Assembly: GCF_003574835.2 (NCBI RefSeq)
Contig: NZ_CP063196.1
Span: 3,844,001 to 3,908,000 of the forward strand
From: Thermobifida halotolerans
GTDB taxonomy: Bacteria > Actinomycetota > Actinomycetes > Streptosporangiales > Streptosporangiaceae
Direction: 5' to 3'
DNA length: 64,000 bases
Shown: positions 41,607-49,758 of the stretch, in pieces
How positions within the stretch are numbered: position 1 is the stretch's first letter
Layout of the letters: the number at the start of each line of letters is the position of its first letter
The notes under the pieces: model-generated
What the model was told of the DNA's origin: nothing
Seen by the model: only the letters and a program-made list of their open reading frames with translations
Database searches by the model: none
Program-made: the position numbers and the translations under genes

Positions 41607-42866
41607 TCAGCGCAGCGGGTCGAACGCGGCCAGTTCCGCGGGCCGCGTTCCGGTGGTGATCTGCTCGGCGAGCAGGCGCCCGGTGACCGGGCCGAGGGTC
41701 AGCCCCCACATGCCGTGTCCGCCCGCGACATAGACGCCCGGCGCCTTCGTCGCCCCGATCAGGGGGAGCCCGTCGGGGGTCACCGGGCGCGGCCCCACCC
41801 ACTCGTCGGTGCGCTCCTCCCAGGCGACCCCGTCGAGCAGGGGCCGCGCGGAGGAGACGATCGCCTCGATCCGGCCCCGGTCCAGCGGGTCGTCGGGGCC
41901 GCGGAACTCCATGGTGCCCGCGACACGCAGCCTCCCCTGGTAGGGGGTGCAGGCCACCCGGACGGCGGGCAGGTACAGCGGCCCCGGCACGGGTTGCTCG
42001 GTGGGCACGGTGAAGGAGTACCCGCGTCCCGCCTGGACCCGCGTGCGCACTCCCAGTCTCCGGCCGAGCCCGCCCACCCAGGACCCGGCCGCCAGCACCG
42101 CGGCGTCGGCCCGGACGGTCTCCCCCTCCTTCGACCGGACGGCGACCGCGCCGCCCGCGGGCCGGACGTCGGTCGCGGTGAAGGCTCCGCGGACGGTTCC
42201 GCCCCGCTTCTCCACCGACTGCGCCAGCGACCGCGTGAACCCGCCCGGGTCCACGTAGCGCTGCCCGTCCAGCCGGATGCCGAACTCCACGCGCGGGGAG
42301 ACCTGCGGCATCCGCTCCCGCAGCTCCTCACCGGTCAGTTCGGCGAAGCCGATGTCCTGGCCGGAGGAGCGGATGAGCGCCAACTCCCGCCGCAGGTCCT
42401 CGGCCTGCGCGCGTCTCTCGAACGCCGCCGTGATCGGGGCCTGGACCGTCGGGGCGGCGACCCCGCCCTCGGTGAGCCGGTCGTAGGCGTCCAGGCAGCG
42501 GGAGTTGATCGGAACGAACCCCCGCATCGCGCGCCGCCAGGACCGCATGGTGCAGTGCGCGGCGAACCGCAGCAGGAAGGACCACAGCCCCACGTCGACG
42601 CGCACCGGAACGTACAGGGGGGCGTCGCGGTCCAGCAGCGACCGCAGCCCGTAACGCAGGACCGCGGGTTCGGGCAGCGGGATCGACAGTCCGGGCGAGA
42701 TCCACCCGGCGTTGCCCCACGACGCCCCCGCCGCCACGTCGTCGCGGTCCACCACGGTCACCTCGACGCCCCGCTCCTGCAGAAACCAGGCGGTGGACAG
42801 GCCGACCACTCCGGCCCCGACCACCACCGCCGTGCGCGGTGCGCCGCCGCTACGCGCCTCGCCCAT
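41607..42866 (-). CDS. DadA-like FAD-dependent amino-acid oxidoreductase
   Basis: A 419-residue DAO-family flavoprotein. The N-terminal dinucleotide site is A-V-V-V-G-A-G-V-V-G-L-S-T-A-W-F-L, followed by E-V-T-V-V-D-R and G-A-S-W-G-N-A-G-W-I-S-P-G. These match D-amino-acid dehydrogenase DadA. A second FAD block A-A-V-L-A-A-G-S-W-V is near residue 250, and G-H-G-M-W-G-L-T-L-G-P-V-T-G is the C-terminal one. It would oxidise a D-amino acid or a proline-like amine to the keto acid. ATG 42866 is preceded by GGGAG. The divergent-sense neighbour upstream is a PucR regulator on the same strand; two 17-bp direct repeats lie between them. Confidence 0.85.
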   Translation of the reverse strand: MGEARSGGAPRTAVVVGAGVVGLSTAWFLQERGVEVTVVDRDDVAAGASWGNAGWISPGLSIPLPEPAVLRYGLRSLLDRDAPLYVPVRVDVGLWSFLLRFAAHCTMRSWRRAMRGFVPINSRCLDAYDRLTEGGVAAPTVQAPITAAFERRAQAEDLRRELALIRSSGQDIGFAELTGEELRERMPQVSPRVEFGIRLDGQRYVDPGGFTRSLAQSVEKRGGTVRGAFTATDVRPAGGAVAVRSKEGETVRADAAVLAAGSWVGGLGRRLGVRTRVQAGRGYSFTVPTEQPVPGPLYLPAVRVACTPYQGRLRVAGTMEFRGPDDPLDRGRIEAIVSSARPLLDGVAWEERTDEWVGPRPVTPDGLPLIGATKAPGVYVAGGHGMWGLTLGPVTGRLLAEQITTGTRPAELAAFDPLR

Positions 42867-42937
42867 CACCACTCCCGAAAGCCGCCGGTCTCCAGTCCCT
42901 CTGCCCTTGAGCATGGCGAAAAACGGCGCCCGGTGGT

Positions 42938-42986
42938 CTGTTCGCTCCGGACAAATCGACCCGTCAGGCCTGTTCGCTCCGGACAA
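42938..42986. promoter_or_regulatory. 17-bp direct repeat operator upstream of the DadA-like gene
   Basis: CTGTTCGCTCCGGACAA occurs twice without mismatch, at 42938-42954 and 42970-42986, 32 bp apart (about three helical turns). Both lie between the pucR stop (42991) and the DadA-like start (42866). This is the expected form of a binding site for two dimers of a regulator, most simply the adjacent PucR protein. Confidence 0.78.
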
Positions 42987-42990
42987 CGGG

Positions 42991-44526
42991 TCAGCCGTCC
43001 GCCTCCGCCGCCAGCGCGATGGCCAGGGCGAGCCGGGTACGCGGGCTGTCCAGGTCGACGTGCACCGCCTCGGCCATGCGCCGCATCCGGTAGCGGACGG
43101 TGTTGGGGTGCACGCCCAGCAGGTCGGCGGCGGCCCGGTGGTCCCCCAGCGCGTCGAACCAGGCGCGCAGCGTCTCGACGTAGCGGGTTCCGTTCTCGCG
43201 GTCGTGGCGGGCGAGTGCGGCGACCGGGTTCGCGGCGGGCACGCGCCCGGAGGCCGCCGCCCTGCGCAGCCGTTCCAGCAGGATCTCGTCCCAGGACTCG
43301 TCGTAGACGACGGCGTGCTCGGAACGGGGGCGAGCGGCGTGCAGGGCCAGGCTCTCGTCGGCCTCCTGGCGGCTCTGCGGGAGCCGGTCGAGTCCGACGG
43401 CGCCACCGATTCCGGCGTGCACCACCACGTCGCCCGGGGTGTCGGCGACCACCCCCGCCACCCAGTCGCGGGCCCGGTCGGCCGTCCCACCGCCCGGCAG
43501 GACCGTGTAGACGGTGGTGCCGAACAGCGCGCTGCGTCCCGGCCGCGCCCACCCGAACCCGGTGGTGACGTGTTCGAAGGTGAGCAGTGCCGCGGCGTGC
43601 TGGTCGTCGCCGACGTGCGCCTGCAGCGCGACAACCCTGAACGGGCCGGACGGCAGGCCGAGCTGGGCGGTCACCAGCGCGTCGGCTCCGCCCTCCAGCA
43701 GCCGGATCACGCCGTCGGACTCGACCTGGCGTTCCAGGTCGGCGCTGGCGCGGGCGCGCAGCAGGTGCAGCGCCGCCGTTCGGGCGCCGCTCTCCAGGGC
43801 CGCCGCCCGCGACGGCGGCAGCGGCGCGTCGGCGTCGACCCAGATCGATCCGAGCAGTTCGCGTCCCGCGCGCACGGCGACCACGACGCGCCCGTTGAGT
43901 CCGTGCTCGCGCAGCGGCGGCACGAACAGCGGCCGGTCGGACGCCGTCAGGTGGGCGAACACTCCGCGTTCGGCGAGCGCGGCACGCACCTGCCCGGGAA
44001 CCCGCCGTCCCAGGATGGTCCGCGTCCGCGCCCGGTCGGCGTGCTCCTGGAGGCTGGAGTAGGCCAGCACCCGCGACAGTACGTCCTCCACGGTCACCGG
44101 GCCGCCGACCGTCCCGGCGATGGTGTCGGCGAGCGCGAACAGGTCCGTGGGGCCGCGCCCCGCCTCCGTCTCCCGGCCCTCCAGCACCAGTCCGTAGGCG
44201 ACCGCGGCCAACTGGCTCCACGACACCGCGGGGTCGACGGCGGCCACCGCGAGCCCGTCGCGCCGCGCGCGGTCGAGGGCGTCGGCGTCGAGGGGAGGGG
44301 CCGCGCGCACCAGCGCGACCACGGCGTTCGCGGCCACCGCCAGGTCGACCGCCCGCGCCTCGGTCGCGACGCCCACCGCCAGGAAGACGTCGCCGCCGAC
44401 CCGGCGGGGGTCGGTCGGGTCGTGCGTCACCACGCTGCGCAGTTCCGTGTCGCGCGCCCCCGGTTCGCAGTACAGCCGCACTCCGAACCGCCCGAGGACG
44501 TTCACCAGCCGGTCGAGCCTGATCAT
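42991..44526 (-). CDS. PucR-family transcriptional regulator
   Basis: A 511-residue regulator. The N-terminal PucR-type ligand domain is at about residues 15-125. A GGDEF-like middle region follows. The C-terminal PucR helix-turn-helix (about 445-505) reads F-D-A-L-G-D-H-R-A-A-A-D-L-L-G-V-H-P-N-T-V-R-Y-R-M-R-R, the family signature. PucR proteins activate purine, proline or amino-acid catabolism genes in response to the substrate; this one most likely controls the DadA-like gene. ATG 44526 lies inside one arm of a 22-bp perfect inverted repeat, so translation may be controlled too. Confidence 0.87.
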   Translation of the reverse strand: MIRLDRLVNVLGRFGVRLYCEPGARDTELRSVVTHDPTDPRRVGGDVFLAVGVATEARAVDLAVAANAVVALVRAAPPLDADALDRARRDGLAVAAVDPAVSWSQLAAVAYGLVLEGRETEAGRGPTDLFALADTIAGTVGGPVTVEDVLSRVLAYSSLQEHADRARTRTILGRRVPGQVRAALAERGVFAHLTASDRPLFVPPLREHGLNGRVVVAVRAGRELLGSIWVDADAPLPPSRAAALESGARTAALHLLRARASADLERQVESDGVIRLLEGGADALVTAQLGLPSGPFRVVALQAHVGDDQHAAALLTFEHVTTGFGWARPGRSALFGTTVYTVLPGGGTADRARDWVAGVVADTPGDVVVHAGIGGAVGLDRLPQSRQEADESLALHAARPRSEHAVVYDESWDEILLERLRRAAASGRVPAANPVAALARHDRENGTRYVETLRAWFDALGDHRAAADLLGVHPNTVRYRMRRMAEAVHVDLDSPRTRLALAIALAAEADG

Positions 44527-44615
44527 CCGCTTCCGCCCGCTCCTGTGGCACCGGCACCGAGCCTACGGGACGGTGTCCGCCTCCGGCGCCGGTGCGGGCG
44601 GAAGCGGATGATCAG
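44519..44615. repeat. 22-bp perfect inverted repeat covering the pucR start
   Basis: Positions 44519-44540 are the exact reverse complement of 44594-44615 (22 of 22). The lower arm contains the pucR start codon (44526-44524) and its GGAAG ribosome binding site. In the mRNA the distal arm would come first and could sequester the ribosome binding site in a long stem with a ~53-nt, itself GC-rich, loop. Alternatively the repeat is an operator pair or an inverted duplication of the gene start. Confidence 0.85.
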
Positions 44616-44645
44616 CCGGTGGGCGGGGCGGTCCAGGGGAACGGC

Positions 44646-45263
44646 TCACCTGCGGTAGCCGTTGAGCAGCAGCTTCGCGATCTGCTCGGCCACCTCGTCG
44701 GCCGACAGCCTGCCCTCCGGATCGAACCAGCGGTAGGACCAGATCGAGGCGCCCAGCAGGGTGGCCGTGGCGACCGCCGGATCGACGTCCAGCAGTTCTC
44801 CGTTGGCCACGCCCTCGGCGTAGAGGCGCTGCATGACCTCGGTGTACTCGCGCTCCCGTTTGCGCATCTCCTTCTCCCGCTCGGGCGAGAGCAGGCCGCG
44901 CTCGTTGTAGAAGACCGTGTTGGCGTCGAGGTTCCGCAGGATCGTCCGGGTGTGCTCGACGAGGAGGGCGTGGACGCGTTCCCCGGGGCTGCCCGGTCCC
45001 TCGGCGATGGCGTGGAACCGTTCGAGCGCCTCGTCCACGATCCCGTTCACGATCGCGAACAGTACGTCTTCCTTGCTCTTGAAGTAGTAGTAGATGGCCG
45101 GCTTCGTGAACCCGATGCGGTCCGCGATGTCGTCCAGCGACGTGACGTGGTAGCCCTTCTCGCGGAACAGCGCGGTGGCGACCTCGATGATCTGGGCGCG
45201 CCGGTCGTTGCCCGTCTGCCCCCGGGTGCGGCTCTGCCGCCTGCCTGTTGTTGCCTTAGCCAT
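44646..45263 (-). CDS. TetR-family regulator
   Basis: A 205-residue TetR protein. The N-terminal helix-turn-helix (residues about 23-68) shows A-T-A-L-F-R-E-K-G-Y-H-V-T-S-L-D-D-I-A-D-R-I-G-F-T-K-P-A-I-Y-Y-Y-F-K-S-K-E-D-V-L in its expected order. The ligand domain has the TetR_C-type ending A-A-L-L-G-A-like stretch T-A-T-L-L-G-A-S-I-W-S-Y-R-W-F. It resembles KstR2/FadR-like TetR proteins that respond to acyl-CoA, but ligand specificity cannot be read. The start is ATG 45263. The azomycin-like operon ends 575 bp away, so control of it is possible but unproven. Confidence 0.83.
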   Translation of the reverse strand: MAKATTGRRQSRTRGQTGNDRRAQIIEVATALFREKGYHVTSLDDIADRIGFTKPAIYYYFKSKEDVLFAIVNGIVDEALERFHAIAEGPGSPGERVHALLVEHTRTILRNLDANTVFYNERGLLSPEREKEMRKREREYTEVMQRLYAEGVANGELLDVDPAVATATLLGASIWSYRWFDPEGRLSADEVAEQIAKLLLNGYRR

Positions 45264-45838
45264 CACATGGTCCGTATCCGGATCGTTGCCCCGCCTGCGT
45301 CGGCGTCGACGCCGTGCCACCCGGCCGGTCGGCACGGGCGGCGCCCTGCCCGCCCGGAAGCGGAAGGGGCGCGTCGTTCCCCGAACGCCGCCACGCCCTC
45401 CTGGTGGCCGCCGCTTCCGTGGCGGGCAGGGCGGTCGCCTCGACCGAGTCATCGTATCCCTCCGCACCGCCGCCGTTGGGAATCCGTTTCACCGCCTGCG
45501 GGGCGGGGGCGACTCCGGCGGTCGGGGGCCGGGTGACCGGGGCGCCGAGCGGCACGGGAGCGGCCGGCGGGGCCGCGGTCACGCGCTCCCGGGGGCACCG
45601 GGCGGGGCGAGCGCGTCGTCCCGCCCGAGGCCCCGAACCGGCCGACGCCCCCGACACCGGAAAACGCCTGGTCGCCGTCCCCTTCGCCGCGGTGGGCCCC
45701 GAGGCCCCCACCGACCCGCTGCTCGCCCGGGTCCGCCACTACCGCCCCGACCTGTTCGGCGGACGACCCGCGCAGACGCCGGGGCCGCGGGCACGAGGAC
45801 CCGCGGCCCCGGCTACGGGATCGCCTTCCGGGAGCCCG
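45264..45838. other. 575-bp gap between TetR gene and permease gene
   Basis: No convincing gene. One plus-strand frame contains a protein-like stretch around 45660-45770 (V-A-V-P-F-A-A-V-G-P-E-A-P-T-D-P) without a start signal, possibly a decayed gene end. The TetR promoter should lie near 45264-45330. Confidence 0.4.
45781..45810. terminator. terminator hairpin after the azomycin-like operon
   Basis: GGGGCCGCGGG (45781-45791) pairs perfectly with CCCGCGGCCCC (45800-45810), 8-nt loop, 28 bp beyond the permease stop (45839, minus strand). It is well placed to end the six-gene operon. Confidence 0.7.
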
Positions 45839-47281
45839 TCACCCGATCGGAGGCCCCGAGTACGTCTCGGGCCACCGGCGGCACAGCGCCGCGTACAGCG
45901 CCGCGGCGACCGCGAAGGCCACCGGCACGCTGAGGTCCACTCCTCCGGTCATCACGGCGAGCGGTCCGACGTACATCGAGTTGTTGACCCACAGAATCCC
46001 GCAGACGCTGCCGACCGCGAAGGCGGCGACCGCGCGCGGGTTCACCCCGTTGCGGTACCAGTACCGGCTGTCCCCGGCGCCGTTGCCGGAGCGCAGTTCG
46101 TGCACCGCGTACCGTCCCCGATGGGCGGCGAAGCCCACGAGCATGACGGCGGCCCAGGGGGCCACCACCGTCAGCACCAGCGTGACGAACGCCGCCATCG
46201 AGTCCATCGCGTCGTAGACCACGGCCCCCAGGTAGAGCAGTGTCGCGGCCGCCACCGCCACCACCGCCGTCACCCGCGTCCGGGGAACCCGCCAGAACAC
46301 CGCGTTGGCCGACAGCCCCGCCGCGTACAGGCACAGGGCTCCCTGCGGCAGGGTGCCGACGAACCCGAACAGGATGACCACCGCGGCGAACCACCCGGGC
46401 ACCGCGTCGGTGAGCCCCTGGAGCCACGGGGTCACCGGGTCGGGGAAGAAGGTGGTCACGTACGCGCCGACGAGCAGCGCGACCAGGCAGCTGAGGAACA
46501 TGCCGCCGCCGGTCCAGACGACGGCCCGCAGGTCGCCTCGGGCCGACATGTACCGGCTGTAGTCGCCCTGGAAGGTGGCGTACGACATCGGCACGGCCGA
46601 CGACGCCGTGGCCGCCAGCAGCCAGGTCCGCGTGTGGTCGCCGAGCGCGTACTCCCCGCCCGCGTATCCGGGGTCGAATCCGGGGGCGAGGACGAGGACC
46701 AGTGCCGCGAGCACCGCTCCGCCGAGGATCGCGGTCACCTTGTAGGTGTTGACCAGGGCGTCGTGGCCTCGGACCGCGACCAGCGCCACCACCAGGGCGG
46801 CGAGGGCCATGGCCGCCGTGAGCGCTCCGCTTCCGGTGGGGGTGCCCAGCAGGCGCTCACCCGCGACCATGACCGCGGTGCCGCCGACCCAGACGGTGAT
46901 CGCGAAGAAGCCGAGCGCCACCACGACGGTGATGAGGTTGCTGATCGCCCGGCCGCGCAGCCCGAAGTGGGCTCCGCTGGACATGGGGTCGTTCATGCCG
47001 GTGCGCAGACCGACCCGGACGAGGGGGGCGAGGACCGCGGTGCCCACCGCCACCCCGACGACGATCGACGTGACAGCCGACCACCAGCCCAGTCCGAAGG
47101 AGATCGGCAGCGCGCCGAGGACCACCGTGCCCAGGGAGAACTGGGCGGCGGGCCAGATCCAGGCGAAGTCGGAGGGACGTCCGGTGCGCTCGTGGTCGGG
47201 GATCGTCTCGATCCCGTCGACCCCGCTCCGGGGCGCGGTGCGCGCCCCGGAGCCGAGCGTCCCGTCCTGGGACGTGGTCAT
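45839..47281 (-). CDS. NCS1-family permease, last gene of the azomycin-like operon
   Basis: A 480-residue membrane protein with about 12 helices. It has the NCS1 (purine-cytosine/allantoin) permease pattern: W-I-W-P-A-A-Q-F-S-L-G-T-V-V-L-G near residue 42, then G-M-N-D-P-M-S-S-G-A-H-F-G-L-R-G, and A-T-F-Q-G-D-Y-S-R-Y. NCS1 carriers take up nitrogen heterocycles such as cytosine, uracil or allantoin, sometimes in reverse. In this operon the natural cargo would be azomycin or 2-aminoimidazole, i.e. export or recovery of the product. ATG 47281 overlaps the Rieske gene stop (ATGA). Confidence 0.85.
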   Translation of the reverse strand: MTTSQDGTLGSGARTAPRSGVDGIETIPDHERTGRPSDFAWIWPAAQFSLGTVVLGALPISFGLGWWSAVTSIVVGVAVGTAVLAPLVRVGLRTGMNDPMSSGAHFGLRGRAISNLITVVVALGFFAITVWVGGTAVMVAGERLLGTPTGSGALTAAMALAALVVALVAVRGHDALVNTYKVTAILGGAVLAALVLVLAPGFDPGYAGGEYALGDHTRTWLLAATASSAVPMSYATFQGDYSRYMSARGDLRAVVWTGGGMFLSCLVALLVGAYVTTFFPDPVTPWLQGLTDAVPGWFAAVVILFGFVGTLPQGALCLYAAGLSANAVFWRVPRTRVTAVVAVAAATLLYLGAVVYDAMDSMAAFVTLVLTVVAPWAAVMLVGFAAHRGRYAVHELRSGNGAGDSRYWYRNGVNPRAVAAFAVGSVCGILWVNNSMYVGPLAVMTGGVDLSVPVAFAVAAALYAALCRRWPETYSGPPIG

Positions 47282-47598
47282 GGTCGTCCTTTCTGCCCGA
47301 CGGGCACCACCGCGGCGTCCGCTCCGGTCTTCTCCGCGTCGGCCTCCGACAGGTCGACCACGATCCGCAGCGGATCGCAGCGGGGCCCCGCCAGACGTCG
47401 ACCGTCCCGGATGTCGAAGGTGGACTGGTGCAGCGGACACCTGATGCGCAGCGTCCGGCCGTCCACGTGGCCGAACCTCAGCAGTCCGCGGCGGTGCGGG
47501 CAGTGCGCCTCCGCCAGGATCCTGCGCCCGGCCACCTCGATGAGCACCAGGTCCTCGGTGACCTGCCGCACCACGGGGCCGTCGGCCTGCCCGCTCAT
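47278..47598 (-). CDS. Rieske-type [2Fe-2S] ferredoxin of the azomycin-like operon
   Basis: A 106-residue Rieske protein with both cluster motifs, C33-P-H35 and C54-P-L-H57 (C-x-H…C-x-x-H). It is too short for a terminal oxygenase and is therefore an electron carrier. In this operon it most likely supplies electrons to the RohS-like diiron N-oxygenase encoded next door, with which it overlaps (ATGA). Some azomycin clusters carry a Rieske gene at this place; I do not assign a symbol because I am not sure of the name. Confidence 0.85.
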   Translation of the reverse strand: MSGQADGPVVRQVTEDLVLIEVAGRRILAEAHCPHRRGLLRFGHVDGRTLRIRCPLHQSTFDIRDGRRLAGPRCDPLRIVVDLSEADAEKTGADAAVVPVGQKGRP

Positions 47599-48470
47599 GG
47601 GGCCGTGACCCCGCGCGCCCGGGCGATCGCCGCCTCGTTGGCCTCGTCGACGATCGCGCTGGTGATCTCCACTCCGGCCCACACCTTGGCCGTGTCCAGT
47701 CCGACCTCCTCGTCCATCGCGCGGATCGCGATCCGCATCTGCTGGCTGTGGTAGCTGTCGATGTAGAGGTGCTCGGTGTAGTAGGCGTGCTTGTGGATGC
47801 CCAGGCGTTCCGCGGCCCGCGCGAAGCCGCGGAAGCCGTAGAGCACGCTGGCCTCGAAGTAGGCGTAGGCGCCCAGGAAGTAGTCGGGCGCGGGCGCCCG
47901 ACTGGTCAGCCAGTAGAAGAGGTTGACGTAGGCGAGGCTCTCCGGCCCGGCCTCCTCGACGTAGTGCTCCAGGTCGGTGGACATGCCGAGTTCGGTCAGC
48001 AGGTCCCGGTAGAGCTGGGAGTGCGCCTGCTGCTCGTTGCCGCAGCCGAGTTCGTCGATGAGCACCCGGAACACGGCCATACCGGACCGGTAGGGCAGGC
48101 GGGGCACGATCGGCAGCAGCGACTGCGACTCGGTGAGCCCGTCCACGGCGAACTCGGCCACCACCTTCTTGAACTGCTCCATGGTGGCTTCCTCGGCGAG
48201 GAAGCGGTGGCTCTCGGACTCCCCGATCTCCGCCTCCTCCGCGGCGTGCCGCTCCCGCAGCGCCTTGAGCAGGTCGCCGCGGGTGGCGAAGTGGGGGGCG
48301 CGGCTCTCGAACTCCTGGACGCGGGGGATGATCCAGTTCCGCTCCAGTTCCAGCATCCGCGCGTAGTCCTCGGTGTCGGGCACCGAGCGGTAGTGCCGGT
48401 ACAGCTTCTTCTGGTCGATGTCCGCGCTGCGGTGCCGCGCGTCGGTGTCCCGGGTGGTGGATGTGGTCAT
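47595..48470 (-). CDS. rohS: RohS-like haem-oxygenase-like diiron N-oxygenase
   Basis: A 291-residue helical protein of the haem-oxygenase-like diiron oxygenase (HDO) superfamily. Likely iron ligands by pattern: Glu140 and His150 in I-D-E-L-G-C-G-N-E-Q-Q-A-H, Glu206 in Y-F-E-A-S-V, and His234, Asp238 and His241 in H-L-Y-I-D-S-Y-H. RohS of Streptomyces cattleya oxidises the amino group of 2-aminoimidazole to the nitro group of azomycin. The assignment rests on the complete neighbouring pathway (RohP-, RohQ- and RohR-like genes in the same order) as well as on the fold. Both junctions overlap. Confidence 0.85.
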   Translation of the reverse strand: MTTSTTRDTDARHRSADIDQKKLYRHYRSVPDTEDYARMLELERNWIIPRVQEFESRAPHFATRGDLLKALRERHAAEEAEIGESESHRFLAEEATMEQFKKVVAEFAVDGLTESQSLLPIVPRLPYRSGMAVFRVLIDELGCGNEQQAHSQLYRDLLTELGMSTDLEHYVEEAGPESLAYVNLFYWLTSRAPAPDYFLGAYAYFEASVLYGFRGFARAAERLGIHKHAYYTEHLYIDSYHSQQMRIAIRAMDEEVGLDTAKVWAGVEITSAIVDEANEAAIARARGVTAP

Positions 48471-49267
48471 GCCTGCTCCAGGGAGGGTTGGGGGGTGATG
48501 ACCCCGCGCCGACCGAGTTCCTGTTTGACCCGCGCGTACCAGTCGTCCTCGAAGACGCCGTAGTTCTCGCACACCGCGTTGATCACCTCCTGGCGATCGG
48601 GGGTGGGGTCGACCAGCATGGCGTTGCACAGTCCCGGTTCGAGGTTGGCCAGCGGGCCGACGAAGCCGTCGATCCCGGCGGAGGCGAGCAGCAGGTTCTC
48701 CCACCCCTCGAAGACCGGGACGCCGGTTCCGGCGGCGGCGAGCTTCCGGGTGAACTCGGGGGAGCCGCTGGACTCCTTGACGCCGACCACGCCGGGCAGT
48801 TCGCACAGGCGCAGCATGGTCTCGTACTCGATGCGGTTTCCGGAGACCGCCTCCTCGTTGTAGAGGAAGATCGGGAGGTCGACGCCTTCCCGCAGGGTCC
48901 GGTAGTGCTGGTAGATCTCCTCCTGGGTGATGTCCATGCGGAAGGGGGTGGTCACCACCACCGCGTCGGCGCCCATGGCCCTGGCGAGGCGTGCCCGCCG
49001 CAGGACCCCCTCGGTGTCGGGGAGTTGGATTCCGACCAGCACGGGCAGCCCGTGGGAGTTGGCCACGGTGTAGGACACCATGTCGTGCCACTGCCGCTCG
49101 GTGAGTCTCCAGCCCTCGCCGGAGCTGAGCGTCGGCATCAGCGCGGTGACGTCGGCGTGGACGTACTCGATGAGGCTGACGACGTCCCTCTTGGAGACGG
49201 CGCCGGTGGGGTCGAAGGGGGTGACCAGGGGGACGATGGTTCCGGAGTACACTTCGCTGCTCCTCAC
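48467..49267 (-). CDS. rohR: RohR-like aldolase of the dihydrodipicolinate synthase family
   Basis: A 266-residue (beta/alpha)8 Schiff-base enzyme. The catalytic Lys164 lies in G-V-K-E-S-S-G, and Tyr136 in F-L-Y-N-E. The phosphate-loop-like L-S-S-G-E-G replaces the usual G-T-T-G-E. In azomycin biosynthesis RohR splits 4-hydroxy-2-ketoarginine by retro-aldol reaction to guanidinoacetaldehyde and pyruvate. True lysine-pathway DapA is unlikely given this operon. Start ATG 49267, stop overlapping the rohS ATG. Confidence 0.84.
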   Translation of the reverse strand: MRSSEVYSGTIVPLVTPFDPTGAVSKRDVVSLIEYVHADVTALMPTLSSGEGWRLTERQWHDMVSYTVANSHGLPVLVGIQLPDTEGVLRRARLARAMGADAVVVTTPFRMDITQEEIYQHYRTLREGVDLPIFLYNEEAVSGNRIEYETMLRLCELPGVVGVKESSGSPEFTRKLAAAGTGVPVFEGWENLLLASAGIDGFVGPLANLEPGLCNAMLVDPTPDRQEVINAVCENYGVFEDDWYARVKQELGRRGVITPQPSLEQA

Positions 49268-49758
49268 AACTGGTCGGCGACCACGGTCAGGACGAGGGAG
49301 TCCCGGTAGTGGCGCTCCAGGTGGTCGGGGAAGGAGGGTTCCCAGGCGAGCGGGCCGACCGCCTCGACGGGGAGGTCCGTGCGCGCGGCGAGCCTGGGGC
49401 TGGCGGTGTGGAGCCTGCCGCCGCGGTTGAGCGCCTGGGCCACCGCCAGCCGCTCGTGCGCCGGGAGGCCGTGCAGCCGGGGGTCGTCCCAGGCGGCGCG
49501 CACGTCCTTCTCGTCGTAGCCGACGCGGTGGATCTCCATGTCGGTGTGCAGGCGGTCCATGAACGGGTAGTAGGCGTCCTGCACCTCCCGCGGGTAGCCC
49601 CAGACCAGGTCGTCGCAGCGTCCGACCTGTTCCAGGCTCATCACCACGCGGCCGTCGATCCGGTCGGCGAAGAAGCGCTTGCAGGCGTTGCGGAGTTCGG
49701 CGTCGCGGCTGTGCATGCCCATGAACAGCGCGGCGTCGACGAAGACGTCACCGCTCAT
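49264..49758 (-). CDS. rohQ: RohQ-like cyclodehydratase (PIN-like fold, DUF6190-type)
   Basis: A 164-residue protein. Its secondary-structure pattern and D-A-A-L-F near the N-terminus, S-L-E-Q-V-G in the middle and [19 protein letters not shown] near residue 115 resemble a PIN-like fold. In the azomycin pathway the RohQ protein converts guanidinoacetaldehyde to 2-aminoimidazole. Assignment is by operon position between the RohP- and RohR-like genes and size; sequence identity to a known RohQ could not be checked. Its start (ATG 49758) lies inside the rohP gene by 11 bases. Confidence 0.75.
   Translation of the reverse strand: MSGDVFVDAALFMGMHSRDAELRNACKRFFADRIDGRVVMSLEQVGRCDDLVWGYPREVQDAYYPFMDRLHTDMEIHRVGYDEKDVRAAWDDPRLHGLPAHERLAVAQALNRGGRLHTASPRLAARTDLPVEAVGPLAWEPSFPDHLERHYRDSLVLTVVADQL

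Noticed and set aside
45314-47608. A 764-codon plus-strand open frame including a protein-like stretch near 45660-45770
   Set aside because: Mostly antisense to the NCS1 permease gene; the stretch before it has no ribosome site and runs into the terminator hairpin. Possibly a gene relic but not supportable.
48467-49267. Lysine-pathway dihydrodipicolinate synthase (DapA)
   Set aside because: The operon context (RohP- and RohS-like genes with overlaps) and the altered L-S-S-G-E-G loop favour the aldolase of azomycin biosynthesis.
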